Part shown: in pieces, positions 9,875-19,335 of the stretch | Layout: each line of letters begins with the position of its first letter | Position numbering within the stretch: position 1 is the stretch's first letter | Source of the DNA: Zelonia costaricensis | Lineage: Eukaryota; Euglenozoa; Kinetoplastea; Trypanosomatida; Trypanosomatidae | Length of the DNA stretch: 56,875 nt | Direction of reading: 5' to 3' | Assembly: GCA_030849075.1 (NCBI GenBank) | Contig: JASAOO010003412.1 | Span: 1 to 56,875 of the forward strand | The notes under the pieces: generated by a model | Database searches by the model: none | What the model saw: only the letters and a program-made list of their open reading frames with translations | Told to the model about the DNA's origin: nothing | Translations under genes and position numbers: made by a program

Positions 9875-12800
9875 TTACTTGCTATCCACGAAGCTGTCTG
9901 CGATCAGGACGGAACCCTTGCGACGACGGGGGTGGCGGTGACCACGCTCGCGTGGAGTCGCCGCTGCGCCGAAGCCCAGCCCTGCGCCCCGCCCGCTCCC
10001 CGAGGCCCTTGCCGCATAAGAGCCACCCGCCGCCCCGGCCTCCTGGACCGCGGGCACGCCGCTGGGCTCGTAGCCGTCGGGCACTGTCGCACGCTGCGGA
10101 CACTGCATCGGACTGTGCGAGCTGCTAGTGCGCGGTTGCCGGCAGATCGGGCAATGCGTCGCGTGGTGCAGCGCCGCCGGCACCTGAGGGCATCGGGCGT
10201 AGAGGTGCCCGGTCTGGCCACACGCAATGCAGAACAGTGGCGGCCCCGACGCGTCCATGGCGGCGCCCGTAGCGCCCACGTCCTGCCCTGCGGCCTCGCC
10301 GTTCTGAGCCCGCAGCGTGGGGCAGGCGGTGATGTGATGCCGGCCCCCACAGTACACGCAGCGCACCAGGCGCCGGTGCACCGCCGGCTTGCGGGTCTCG
10401 CGGCGCAGGGCGTGCTCCGCCTTGAAGTGCTGCGTGGCCGCCACATTCGGCATCGCGACGAGAGACTCGCTCGCGTGAGCGCCGTCGTGGACGCTGGCTC
10501 CGCTGTCCTCGCGCAACTGGAGGTGCCGCTGATGGGCCGCGTCGCTGGCTTGCAACGCCAGCACCGCCGCAGCGTCTTCCACGGAGAAGAGGCCTTCGCC
10601 CTCTGTCACGGAGTCACCGCGCTGCAGCGGCGGCGGTGGTGGTGCTGGTGCTGCTGCTGCCCCACCGCGTGAGTCCAGCACAACACCATCAGTCCCACTG
10701 GCGGTACTCGGCAGGTCGCCGTGCTCGGTTACGCGGGGCACCGCGATCTGCCGCGGTGGAGGCGAAAAGGGAAGCGTCGCCGTCATCTCGGCCACGCGGT
10801 GAGCGCAGTGCTGCCACGTGTGCCCCTCCTCACCGCAGTGTGCGCACTGCGCGTCGGCCAGCTCCTCTGCCCGCAACAGCAGGCGCACCGGCAGCGTCTC
10901 CGGCAGCTGATGGGCAACCGCACTCCAAGTTGTTGCTGCTGCACCGGCTTCTCTGTCCTGCTGCACCTCCGTCGAGCTGCGTGTGCCAACCCCATCGACA
11001 GCGGCAGTGCAGCGACCTATCAGCTCCGACGGTGCGGGCCACAGAGACGGCACCCCACGCACCAACACCGTCACTGGAACGGCGGCGACGGCGGCAGCGG
11101 TGGAGGCGCACCACGCGCGGTACGCCGCCTCGTGTGACGCCGGCACCTCCGTCTGCGCCGCCGACAGCAATGCCACCGCACCGTTCCACTTCGGCGTCTC
11201 CACATCGGTGCGTGCTGCGATGTCCGTGCTCGATGCAGCGGGGACTGCAGGCGCAGCACAGGACGTGCACAGCGTGAGTGCCTGGGTGACGCTGCACTCC
11301 CCACGGGCGTGGCCTGCGACGTCTGCGAGCAGCGGCACCTGCGTCACACCCACAGGCTCGTCCAGCGCACTCCGCGTCGTGTACTCCAGCGAGGACGCAA
11401 GTGGGTGGAGCCGCGCCGCGCGCGCCGCGTCCGCGAGCGAGGGCTGGCGCTGCCGCTGCTGCTCGTACGTTAGCCACAGCTGCTGCAGCGCATGCACGTT
11501 CGTGGGAAGGGCAGGGTCGGGGTAGACGCAGCCGGAGCACTCGACCCCGCTGCCGAGGGCCAAGGCCATGACGCGCTCGTAGACCGCGCGCTCCGCGGCG
11601 TTGCTGAGGCGGAATGTGCTGAGGGCGTGGAGCAACAGCTGCAGGAGCAGGTGTCGCGTCACCCCGGCGGACGGCGTGGCTGCAGTGATGGGGCTCTTCC
11701 CGCTGGCGGCGTGCACCACGTGGCGCAGCCGCTCCGCGTCCTCTGCATACGCTGTCGGCACAGACGCAAGAGCGGCGGACGGGAAGGAGAGCTGTCGCAG
11801 TGACTGCAATGCGGCGAGGCGGTCCGCGTCCTCCAGCGGCATCCACGTCAGCGGCAGCGCCACCAGCTCCTCCGCCGTTGCCGTCCGCAGCCGGTGCTGG
11901 AGACCGAGCGGCAGCGCGTGCAGCAGCGCCGGCGGTGACGCGACTCGCATGCGGGTCGCCACCTCTTCCACGGCGGTGGCAACCTCAACATCCTGCACGT
12001 AGTCGTTCACCACAGGCAGCCCCTCCGCCGCGAAGACGGCCGCCACCTCGTCGGCGGTGGTGTCACCGCGCGCGTGCACCTCGTAGAGCGCCACGTCGCT
12101 GCCCTCGCAGGGAGAGAGAGAAAGAAGACGGAACTCAAGCCGCACCGCCTTGCCCCGCGGCGCCGGCACGTACCCCGTGCCGCGCGAACTCGTTGACGTG
12201 CCCGCGTCGCACTGCATGTGCGGTGCGTCCAGTGAGACCCCGAGCCGCGACGAGGCCGGCAGCCACGGGTGCCGTGCGCGTGGCGGCGCAGTGGGCAGCT
12301 CCGCCGGACCAGGTGCCGCGGCCGCGCTCAATGCGGTCGGCCTGGCAAACAGGTTGTGCAGCCGCGACCGCTGCGCCACCCGCGCGGCCGAGGCCGGGGC
12401 GAGTGGGGCCTGCACACGCAGGAAACACCGCAGCGTCCCACCAACGCGCAGCTGCCCGCGTGCGACGTCGAAGAAGCCGCCGGAGACGAGTGGATGAGGG
12501 TGGACGCTGGCTGGTACTCGCGCATCGACTGCGAGCAGCGAGGCGGCTGCGCCGTCCGCGCACGCCAGCGGGATGCCGACAGAGAGGTCGCCGTGCAGCC
12601 CTTGCTGTTCTCGCTGACGCCGCTCTCGGTGGGCGTGCACGTAGGGGTTCACCACACGCGCCCTTCCATGTGCAAGGGTGCTAACCGCTGGCTGAGTCCC
12701 GCAACGCTCGACTTGCAGGTAGCGCCGTGCGGCGGTCGCTACGCCGGCGGGCAGGCGGCATGACACACGGTAGGTCCGCTGCACCAGGTCGAGCTGCGCG

Positions 12801-13420
12801 GCGTTGCGGAGGAACAAGGCATCGCTAGGGTTGCTGGTGACGAGCACCAGACCCTTGTGTCGGCTCGTCCATTGGTTGAGCCGCTGCGCTGCACTCGGCG
12901 CGGACACCGGCGCGCTGGAGGGGCCGCCGCTGTCCCCCCCATGCCGGAGGAGCTGCGAGACGACGGGCAGGGCGATGTACGGCGTGCAGCCCGGCAACGA
13001 CGCGTCCACAACGCGAGAGAGGAGCGAGTCGCTGGGGTCGTCCGGCAGCGGCTGCGGCCCCGCCTCCACCGCCGGGAGCGGCGAGGGCGACGCTCCATGC
13101 GAGGCAGCGACGACGTGACGCGTGTGAATCGCGCAGAGTCGGCGGCCGTCGCCACCGGCTGCCGCCACCGCACGCACCTGCGAGGCGGCGTAGCACGGCA
13201 GGCCGCTTGGCTTGTAGACCGTCAACACTCGGAACCCGCTGCCGCTGCTACTACCGCGGACACCGCCGCCGCGCCAGTCGCACTGCACGAGGCGCAGTGG
13301 GAGAGGAGCACGTGACGTCATGACTGTGGGTGCGGACGTGCGTTGTGGAGAGGAGGACAGACGGGGTGAGGAGGAGGGGTGTGGGGAACAGCGAGTAGCG
13401 GAGTCAAGTCGCACAGGCAT
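9875..13420 (-). CDS. RluA-type pseudouridine-synthase-like protein with C-terminal zinc knuckles
   Basis: A 1181-residue protein from the ATG at 13420. An in-frame ATG at 13321 would give 1148 residues. The N terminus is Arg/Ser-rich with few acidic residues, so a mitochondrial presequence is possible. The RluA-like part starts near residue 65 (LTVYKPSGLPCYAA, cf. the KPaGl motif). The motif expected to be RLDxxTSG appears as RLNQWTSRHKG near 180, followed by GLVLVTSN and QRTYRVSC, which match the following family strands. The catalytic Asp is thus apparently Asn, with an insertion. Four Cys-rich knuckles lie at about 858 (CAHCGEEGHTWQHC), 1020 (CVYCGGRHHITAC), 1062 (CIACGQTGHLYARC) and 1090-1110 (CPIC...C); the second and fourth are less regular. 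Role in RNA binding or mitoribosome assembly is inference; a non-catalytic RNA-binding protein seems likelier than an active enzyme. Confidence 0.8.
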   Translation of the reverse strand: MPVRLDSATRCSPHPSSSPRLSSSPQRTSAPTVMTSRAPLPLRLVQCDWRGGGVRGSSSGSGFRVLTVYKPSGLPCYAASQVRAVAAAGGDGRRLCAIHTRHVVAASHGASPSPLPAVEAGPQPLPDDPSDSLLSRVVDASLPGCTPYIALPVVSQLLRHGGDSGGPSSAPVSAPSAAQRLNQWTSRHKGLVLVTSNPSDALFLRNAAQLDLVQRTYRVSCRLPAGVATAARRYLQVERCGTQPAVSTLAHGRARVVNPYVHAHRERRQREQQGLHGDLSVGIPLACADGAAASLLAVDARVPASVHPHPLVSGGFFDVARGQLRVGGTLRCFLRVQAPLAPASAARVAQRSRLHNLFARPTALSAAAAPGPAELPTAPPRARHPWLPASSRLGVSLDAPHMQCDAGTSTSSRGTGYVPAPRGKAVRLEFRLLSLSPCEGSDVALYEVHARGDTTADEVAAVFAAEGLPVVNDYVQDVEVATAVEEVATRMRVASPPALLHALPLGLQHRLRTATAEELVALPLTWMPLEDADRLAALQSLRQLSFPSAALASVPTAYAEDAERLRHVVHAASGKSPITAATPSAGVTRHLLLQLLLHALSTFRLSNAAERAVYERVMALALGSGVECSGCVYPDPALPTNVHALQQLWLTYEQQRQRQPSLADAARAARLHPLASSLEYTTRSALDEPVGVTQVPLLADVAGHARGECSVTQALTLCTSCAAPAVPAASSTDIAARTDVETPKWNGAVALLSAAQTEVPASHEAAYRAWCASTAAAVAAVPVTVLVRGVPSLWPAPSELIGRCTAAVDGVGTRSSTEVQQDREAGAAATTWSAVAHQLPETLPVRLLLRAEELADAQCAHCGEEGHTWQHCAHRVAEMTATLPFSPPPRQIAVPRVTEHGDLPSTASGTDGVVLDSRGGAAAAPAPPPPPLQRGDSVTEGEGLFSVEDAAAVLALQASDAAHQRHLQLREDSGASVHDGAHASESLVAMPNVAATQHFKAEHALRRETRKPAVHRRLVRCVYCGGRHHITACPTLRAQNGEAAGQDVGATGAAMDASGPPLFCIACGQTGHLYARCPQVPAALHHATHCPICRQPRTSSSHSPMQCPQRATVPDGYEPSGVPAVQEAGAAGGSYAARASGSGRGAGLGFGAAATPRERGHRHPRRRKGSVLIADSFVDSK

Positions 13421-13464
13421 GTTTTCGCGCCGTAGCGTGGTGTCATGACCCAGTTGCTCACACA

Positions 13465-13490
13465 CTTGCCGTAGGAGGGGAGGGGAGAGG
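13465..13490 (-). promoter_or_regulatory. Candidate trans-splice acceptor for the PUS-like gene
   Basis: A minus-strand C/T tract (plus 13473-13490) is followed by GGCAAG with AG at 13466-13465, 45 nt upstream of the ATG at 13420. An out-of-frame ATG at 13446 would fall inside this leader. Confidence 0.4.
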
Positions 13491-13510
13491 CGGTGACAGC
13501 TGGAACCGTG

Positions 13511-13593
13511 GGATAGAGAGCCCCCCCCCCTCCCCCCCAGCGAAGTCCCNGGATAGAGAGCCTCCCCCCCCCCCCCCCCTCCAGCGAAGTCCC
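13511..13593. repeat. Direct duplicate around an N (probable assembly join)
   Basis: Positions 13511-13549 and 13551-13593 both run from GGATAGAGAG through a C homopolymer to AGCGAAGTCCC and differ only in the length and pattern of the C run. The single N at 13550 lies exactly between them. Unmerged overlapping contig ends are the simplest explanation. Confidence 0.75.
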
Positions 13594-13904
13594 TCGCTGT
13601 TTTCAGCAAAACGCTGTCACACAAAATGTCCCTGCTGGCACAGCCACGCAGCAGCAGGGACGATGGGTGGTAGTACTGCTTTCCGAGCGTTGACACCAAT
13701 ACACACACACACACAAGCCGCGGCGACTCGAGTTCAGCACATGTGCGATAAAGCAAAGAAAAAGACAACGAATACCCACTCGCAGCGCACTCGAGAAAGT
13801 GAAACAGGTCTCCAGTGCGCTGGCGTGTCCGTCTGTCTCTGTGTAGATGTGTGCATCTATGTGTGTGTGTGTGTGCACACGCTTGTTCTTCAAAGGCAGG
13901 AGTC

Positions 13905-16145
13905 TCACAAGGGAATAAGGCAGTTCGCGTACCCGTCGTAGAACATCGGACGCCCGCACGGCACGCGGATGCGCATGAGGAGCTTCACCGCCTCCTGCGC
14001 CGCGAGGGCCCCGGTGGAGGCCGCGACCGAGGGCAGCTGCACGCTCCCGTCATCGCCAGCCCACCGCGCCACCTCCGTGCACGCCTGCGCGAAGAGAAGC
14101 CGCGTCGCGTCCTCCATCCACCACGGCGCGGGGCACGCCTCGGCGCCGGAAGCGGACGCAGATGTTGAAGACATGCCCGAAGCAATGGGGGCTCCCTGCG
14201 CCGCCTCGGTCATGAGAGCGTCCGCCTCGGCCTCCACATCGCAGCCACGCACTTTACGAGCGGGCACATCGGCCGCCGCGCTCTCCATCTGACGCTGCAG
14301 CTCGCCCACGCTGAGATACGCGATTGCGAGACAGGCGGTGCGCCGCGCCGTGGCACTGTGCTCACCACCGAACTCACCCACGCGCCGTGTCACCGACACA
14401 AGCTGATGGCCCAGCCTCTCACGCCACTCCGCCACGGTGGGCGCGCACAGGGGAGCGGAGAGAGTCACACCGCACACGTGCCAGATGTTCTCAACCACCG
14501 TCGCCGCGCACGCACGCAGCAGGGGCTCCAGCACATCCTCCATCTCCGCTACCGCCGCGGCACCACACGCCCGTGGCTCGCCCGCCTCCCCTCCCTCCAC
14601 ATCTCCATCGTCACGACCAGCGCCGTCGTCGCCGACGGTGGCGGCGGCCGCCATCAGCAGTGCCCAGGCTCGATCAGCGATGCAGCGCACGTCGGTGGCG
14701 TGCTTGGTGTGGTACAGGTCCTGCAGCTCACGGTACCACATCGTCGTCGTGGTGAAGTCCGGCACGTGGCCGCAGAACGGCATGGCCGCGGCGCAGAGAC
14801 TCACGGAGTCGCCCGTAACGGCGGCTGTGGGAGTGGCGGAGCACGTGTTGGGGCCAAGCGACGCCTCCACGCCGATCTTGCGCGTTGTGAACTCGTGCAC
14901 CGCCTGCAACACGAACCACACGAGCACCTCTGCACTTGCCCACACTTCACGCTCGCGTCCTGCGGCCTTGCCCATCCGCGACTGCACGGCAACGACCTCG
15001 ATCATCGGGTCCGCACACCGCGCGTCGCCCATTAGCGCGGCCAGGCCATCGGGCAGCCTCTGCGCCACGGGCATGTTCAACTTCGCCGTGCACTTCTCCA
15101 GCGCCTCCACGAAGGCCTCCTCCGGCGGGTGTGCGCGCCGGATCATGCCGCCCGCGACGGCGGCGATTTCGCGATACTCCGCCGCACTCAGGGGAAACAG
15201 CGAACCGTTCGCGTGGCGCCGACGCCGCTCCGCCTGCGCCGCCGCCGGCATCGCACCCCACCAGCGGTGAAAGGCGTAGTGCAGGATGCACGGGTAGGGA
15301 ATGTGACTGTGCAGCGACATGGCATCCACGTCGTCGGTCGGGTACTGGGCGAGGTCGTCTGGGTCGTGCGCGGCGAACCACGCCTGCAGTGCGGGGAACG
15401 GCTCGAAGATGCGCAGGTCCTCCATCTTGACCTGGGTCGGGTTGTGGGGTCGCGTGATGACGCGGTCTGCGCCGTACGTGACGACGAGACCAAGCAGGCC
15501 GCTGCTCCTAACCTGCACCACGGGCACGTCGGGGTACACCCGAGTCCGGCACGCGCGGACCAGCGGCGAGGACGAGGCCACGTCCATGTAGCGCTCACTT
15601 ACGAGGATCAGGCTGGGTGACAGCCGGACGCACGTGGCCGCATTCGCCGGCTGCGCAGGCAGACGCAGCGGTGCGTACTGACGCATGAGCTGATGCACCG
15701 CCGACGCTGCGCTCGCGTGAGCACCAGGTGCCGCCGCCCAGTCGTGCTCCACCGCTGCCGTGTACTTGCGCACCCACGCCTCCGGGGCTTCCGTCGCCGC
15801 GATGGCGATGCACTGATCGCTCAGTGCGCACACGTTCTGCAGTACCGCGGCGGCGAGCGGGCACGCCGCGTCGTCTTCGTCCAAGGAGGACACAAAGTAG
15901 TTGGCCGCCACGTCCTCGCTGCTGACGTGGCGCTCATCCACAAGAGTGACAGCGCGAATGCCCGTCAGCACGAGCGACTTGAGCGCCTCGGAAATCGCAG
16001 GCGTGACCCCGAGGGCCACAACGTGGGCCGCCTCGAGTGCCGCCTGCCCATCGCTGCCCCACAGTCGCAGCTGTCGGTCATACTTGGCTTTCTTGAGGTC
16101 GCCGCCGATGACGTGCGGCGCATCAATCCGTGAGGGGCCGGGCAT
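13905..16145 (-). CDS. NAE1: NEDD8-activating enzyme E1 regulatory subunit (ULA1/APPBP1-like)
   Basis: A 746-residue member of the ThiF/E1 adenylation fold. Residues about 15-100 contain KYDRQLRLWGSDGQAALEAA, followed by the nucleotide-fold strands LVLTGIRAVTLVDERHV and DVAANYFV. This block is diagnostic for NAE1/AXR1/ULA1 rather than UBA1 or SAE1. The C terminus (AQEAVKLLMRIRVP...YDGYANCLIPL) matches the family ending, where the chain closes the adenylation domain. In known systems this subunit lacks the catalytic cysteine and pairs with UBA3 to adenylate NEDD8 for cullin modification in cytosol and nucleus. It is longer than the usual roughly 530 residues because of insertions in the middle, including an Asp/Gly-rich loop near 500 and an Ala/Ser-rich loop near 655. 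The ATG at 16145 is chosen because the E1 signature follows directly. The UBA3 partner is not in this window. Confidence 0.9.
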   Translation of the reverse strand: MPGPSRIDAPHVIGGDLKKAKYDRQLRLWGSDGQAALEAAHVVALGVTPAISEALKSLVLTGIRAVTLVDERHVSSEDVAANYFVSSLDEDDAACPLAAAVLQNVCALSDQCIAIAATEAPEAWVRKYTAAVEHDWAAAPGAHASAASAVHQLMRQYAPLRLPAQPANAATCVRLSPSLILVSERYMDVASSSPLVRACRTRVYPDVPVVQVRSSGLLGLVVTYGADRVITRPHNPTQVKMEDLRIFEPFPALQAWFAAHDPDDLAQYPTDDVDAMSLHSHIPYPCILHYAFHRWWGAMPAAAQAERRRRHANGSLFPLSAAEYREIAAVAGGMIRRAHPPEEAFVEALEKCTAKLNMPVAQRLPDGLAALMGDARCADPMIEVVAVQSRMGKAAGREREVWASAEVLVWFVLQAVHEFTTRKIGVEASLGPNTCSATPTAAVTGDSVSLCAAAMPFCGHVPDFTTTTMWYRELQDLYHTKHATDVRCIADRAWALLMAAAATVGDDGAGRDDGDVEGGEAGEPRACGAAAVAEMEDVLEPLLRACAATVVENIWHVCGVTLSAPLCAPTVAEWRERLGHQLVSVTRRVGEFGGEHSATARRTACLAIAYLSVGELQRQMESAAADVPARKVRGCDVEAEADALMTEAAQGAPIASGMSSTSASASGAEACPAPWWMEDATRLLFAQACTEVARWAGDDGSVQLPSVAASTGALAAQEAVKLLMRIRVPCGRPMFYDGYANCLIPL

Positions 16146-16165
16146 CGACTACAGTAACCGCGACA

Positions 16166-16167
<2 letters not shown>

Positions 16168-16221
<54 letters not shown>
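16168..16221. repeat. (GT)n microsatellite, about 53 bp
   Basis: Uninterrupted dinucleotide run, the longest in the window, ending 22 bp from the ATG of the NAE1-like gene. On the coding strand it reads (CA)n. Confidence 0.95.
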
Positions 16222-16225
<4 letters not shown>

Positions 16226-17375
16226 CTCTTCAGCTCTGTCGTACGACGTCACCCGTTATTTCAGACGCCGCGAACAAGTCACGACAGCCAACACGAATGG
16301 AGCAGAATATGCGGAAGGCCACAACGCCAGAGTGGGGAGGGAGGGGAGGGGGGAAGGGGGGGGGGGCACAGCGCATGAATGCAGTTGCCTTTCTTCATTG
16401 CATCCCGAGGAGGGAGGGGGGTGAGTTTACGCAAGAGGCACGCACTTCTGCATCACCTGCCAGCGAAGCGAGCCCTCACATCAACGCACAAGCGCGCACT
16501 GGGCTGCTGCAGTGTGTGTGGCACCCCTTTTTTGTTTGGTGTTGTGTTGCGCATTGCGTGGGTGCGCGTAGGTGCGTGGGAAAGCCAGCAGGCGCGCTGG
16601 CACACTTCCACACGACCGCCGCGCCGCTCAGCCAGGCGACGCCGACGGGGCACGGTGGTGTCGCTCACCCACGCTCCGGTGGAGTCCGTCGGTGTTGCGT
16701 GCGTTGTGCAGGTGTGCAGCAGGCGTGTTGCAGAGGTGTCGCATGCATTCCGCGTCTCTTGTCCTGCCGATATTCTTCTTTTTTTTGTTGTTTTCACACC
16801 GAAAAGAGAGGGAAAAGGAGCAACACACACGCGTGTGCTTGCGCACAGCGGCACAAGCACATCCGCAGCATACACGCGTACATGTTCTCGCGCAGTGTGT
16901 CAAGTGCCGGCAAAGGCAAGGAGTGAGGAGAACGGAGTGGCTGCGCGACAGCTTCATAAAGTGGCACGCGTGCCTGTCTGCGCTCTTGCGTGATTGTGTG
17001 TGTGTGTGTGTGTGTGTGAGCGGGTAAGAATGAGAGCGCGCCAAGTCAGCGCCACTTTCTCCAATGAGACGCACTCACACACATTTCAAGTCAGCAGCCG
17101 AGCGACGAGAGGGGCTGCTGATGCCGCCTACACACGGCGCACGTTCGTGCACGTGCACACGGCCCATGAGAAAGGACGTGCAGGGGGGGAACACAGACAG
17201 AGAGAGGTAAAGGAGGTTTCTAGCTTACATAGCGCTGCGTACACAAGAGCAAACCACAGGAGAGGGGGGGGAAAAAAAAATGGTGGGGTGACCGAGAGGC
17301 ACGCCGACGCGTGCAACGCTCGCGTAGAGCACAACAGTGCAGGCTGGCGACAACAAGCGGTGGCTGAGTCGAGGC

Positions 17376-17418
17376 CGGGGGTTGGGGGTTGGGGGTTGAA
17401 GGTGAGGGGGGGGGGGGG
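17376..17418 (+). repeat. G-rich tandem TTGGGGG-like block (G-quadruplex potential)
   Basis: The plus strand has four or more G tracts of at least five, spaced by TT, followed by TTGAAGGTGA and a G12 run. The unit resembles a telomere-type repeat but is not the kinetoplastid TTAGGG sequence. Confidence 0.75.
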
Positions 17419-17617
17419 CGAAAGAAGCGACCGGCGGCTGCGTGGCGGAGAGGGCGGCAAAAGCAAAGCCCGCACACGCACACACGACAAGACAACAACA
17501 GAGCAACAGCATCCCCTTTTTTTTTCTCTTTAAGCTCCCGTCTCACCCCTCCCCTCCCCCCGTCCCCCCTTCCTCCCGCTCCTACGCTAGTCGCATCGCA
17601 TCACCCAAATGTACATG

Positions 17618-17640
17618 ACACACACACACACACACACACA
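17618..17640. repeat. (AC)n microsatellite
   Basis: Uninterrupted AC run in the 3' flank of the LIM-domain gene. Confidence 0.9.
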
Positions 17641-17784
17641 GGCGTACCCACAGCGAGTGACGCGGCAGCTCGTGCTACGGAGAGCGAAAGAAAGAGAGAC
17701 AGACCGCATAGCAAACCAAATCCCACCAAATAAAAAAAAACCAAGACAACGCCAGGGCGCACGGCGCTGCTGTTGGTGGGTGCC

Positions 17785-19179
17785 CTACTGCCGATCCGCA
17801 ATGCGGTACTGCGGTGTCCCCGCGGTGCTGCCTCGGCCGTGCGCCGCCCCACCCTGCGTGGGCGTCGCTGTTGCCGCTGCCGCCGGCGCTGAGGAGAGGG
17901 CCATGAGCATGTTGTTGTCGCTCTGGGTGTAGTACTGCTGCCGCTCCATCAAGGCGAACGACCGCGCGCCGGTGTTGCGGCGGTTGTGCACGTTGGTGAT
18001 TGCCAGCGTTGGCGGCAGGGCGCCGGGCACGGTGGCCTTGTTCAGCGTGGAGGACGAGGAGGGCCCCGTCGTGATGGGCAGCCCGGCAACACGGCGCTGC
18101 TGCTGATGCGCGGCGGCGGCGCCAATCAGGCGACGCGGGTGGTGACGCTGCGCCTTCGTTCGGTCGTGCTCATCGAGTGCCGCGTACACGTCGCCCTTGA
18201 TCGCGCCGTAGACCATGTTGCGTGACTGCACCTCCTGCCGCGGCACCCACCGGTCGTACCTGCGACCGGCGCAGTCGCTGCACACCGCCTGGCGATCCAC
18301 CTGCAGGTACAGCCCCGCCACCCCCGTTCGGCGGCCGCACAGATAGCAGTGCAGGCAGTTTTCGTGGAAGAACAGGGTGCCTACAGGGACGCGCCGCACC
18401 GGGTCGACGGGGCCGCCACACGCGTGGCAGGCTACACACGTGTCTTCTACGACGTACACGGGGCCGCGGTACGAGTTACGGATCTTGTTGCGGGCGCGGT
18501 ACTCGGCGTACTCCTCCGGCACCGTCTTGTACTGCGCATTCAGCGTCAGCCCGTTGCCGCCCGGGACGGCAGCGCCGCGCGAGTTGCCGGTGCCGTCGAC
18601 GCCGGGGATGAAGGTGTCGGCCCGGCTCGAGGCGGCCGCGATCACCTGCCGTCCAGACACGGACGAGCGCGGCGCGTTGGAGAGGCGGGGCTGCGGCTGC
18701 TGTGTGGGTGGCGGTGAGGCCGCAGGTGGTGCGATCGTGCCGCTGTTGTTCTTGGCCGCATCCGTCCTGGCCCCGGTCATGATGGCGGAGCTGAACTTCG
18801 CGCCGGAATCCAGCGGTCGTGGTGTGGTGCCGCCGCTGCCAGTCCGGGCGCGGCCGTTCGACTCTTCGCGTTCCGCTGTTGGTGCTGCTGCTGCCGGTGG
18901 TGCTGCTGCCTCCCCTTCCTGCGAGACCGGAACCGGCGCCCCGGCCTGCGCCTCGGGTGCGGCCGCGTCCTCCGCACTTCCCGGTGGCGCCTCACCAGCG
19001 CTGATGTCGGTGCTGCTATTGTTGCGCGACACATCCACCATCGCCGGCGTATCGTCCTCATCAGCCACCGGCTCTGCTGCCACCGCCGCCGGCACGTCGG
19101 TCTTTTCGGTGGAAAGCACGCCGGGCGCATCCTGCGGCGCCACCTCGGGCGCACCCGGCAGCACTTCGTCTGAGCTCAT
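17785..19179 (-). CDS. Single LIM-domain protein
   Basis: A 464-residue protein from the ATG at 19179 (MSSDEVLPGAP); the frame extends 18 nt further only through a GTG. Residues 1-230 are Ala/Pro/Glu/Ser-rich and probably disordered. One LIM zinc finger lies at about 250-305 with the full ligand pattern: C-x2-C, 17 residues, H-x2-C, x2-C, x2-C, 18 residues, C-x2-C (core CHAC...FFHENCLHCYLCG...VCSDC). It is preceded by a conserved-looking helix (EEYAEYRARNKIRNSYRG). The tail after 310 is basic then low-complexity. LIM domains bind two zinc ions and mediate protein-protein contacts, often cytoskeletal; no second domain is present to indicate a specific role. Partner and location are unknown. 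Confidence 0.88.
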   Translation of the reverse strand: MSSDEVLPGAPEVAPQDAPGVLSTEKTDVPAAVAAEPVADEDDTPAMVDVSRNNSSTDISAGEAPPGSAEDAAAPEAQAGAPVPVSQEGEAAAPPAAAAPTAEREESNGRARTGSGGTTPRPLDSGAKFSSAIMTGARTDAAKNNSGTIAPPAASPPPTQQPQPRLSNAPRSSVSGRQVIAAASSRADTFIPGVDGTGNSRGAAVPGGNGLTLNAQYKTVPEEYAEYRARNKIRNSYRGPVYVVEDTCVACHACGGPVDPVRRVPVGTLFFHENCLHCYLCGRRTGVAGLYLQVDRQAVCSDCAGRRYDRWVPRQEVQSRNMVYGAIKGDVYAALDEHDRTKAQRHHPRRLIGAAAAHQQQRRVAGLPITTGPSSSSTLNKATVPGALPPTLAITNVHNRRNTGARSFALMERQQYYTQSDNNMLMALSSAPAAAATATPTQGGAAHGRGSTAGTPQYRIADRQ

Positions 19180-19302
19180 TAGAGAGAGCGAGACCACGAC
19201 TCGCAGCCGGCAAACGCGTCGTTCGGTGTCTGCCTGTGTGCGTGTGTGGGTGTTTGTGTGTGTGAGCGGTCTCCGTGGTTCTCACTTCCACACGTCTGGC
19301 GC

Positions 19303-19335
19303 CTTGACGATGAAACCAGAAACGAAAAGGAAGGC
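19303..19335 (-). promoter_or_regulatory. Candidate trans-splice acceptor for the LIM-domain gene
   Basis: The minus strand shows a T/C-rich tract (plus 19308-19335) followed by GTCAAG with AG at 19304-19303, about 124 nt before the ATG. Confidence 0.4.

Larger units (their letters stand above)
13421..13904. other. Short intergenic spacer with an assembly join
   Basis: No gene. It contains two near-identical copies of a C-rich segment on either side of an N at 13550, an (AC)8 run near 13700-13716 and a GT run near 13860-13875. This is the shortest spacer of the window. Confidence 0.6.
16146..17784. other. Intergenic spacer with long GT run and G-rich block
   Basis: No gene seen. It contains a (GT)26-27 run at 16168-16221 right next to the NAE1-like start, a purine-rich plus-strand block at 16328-16368, a (GT)n block near 16996-17019, a G-quadruplex-like block at 17376-17418 and an (AC)11 run at 17618-17640. 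No acceptor before the NAE1-like ATG is convincing; an AG 3 nt upstream and one at about 16235 are candidates. Confidence 0.6.
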
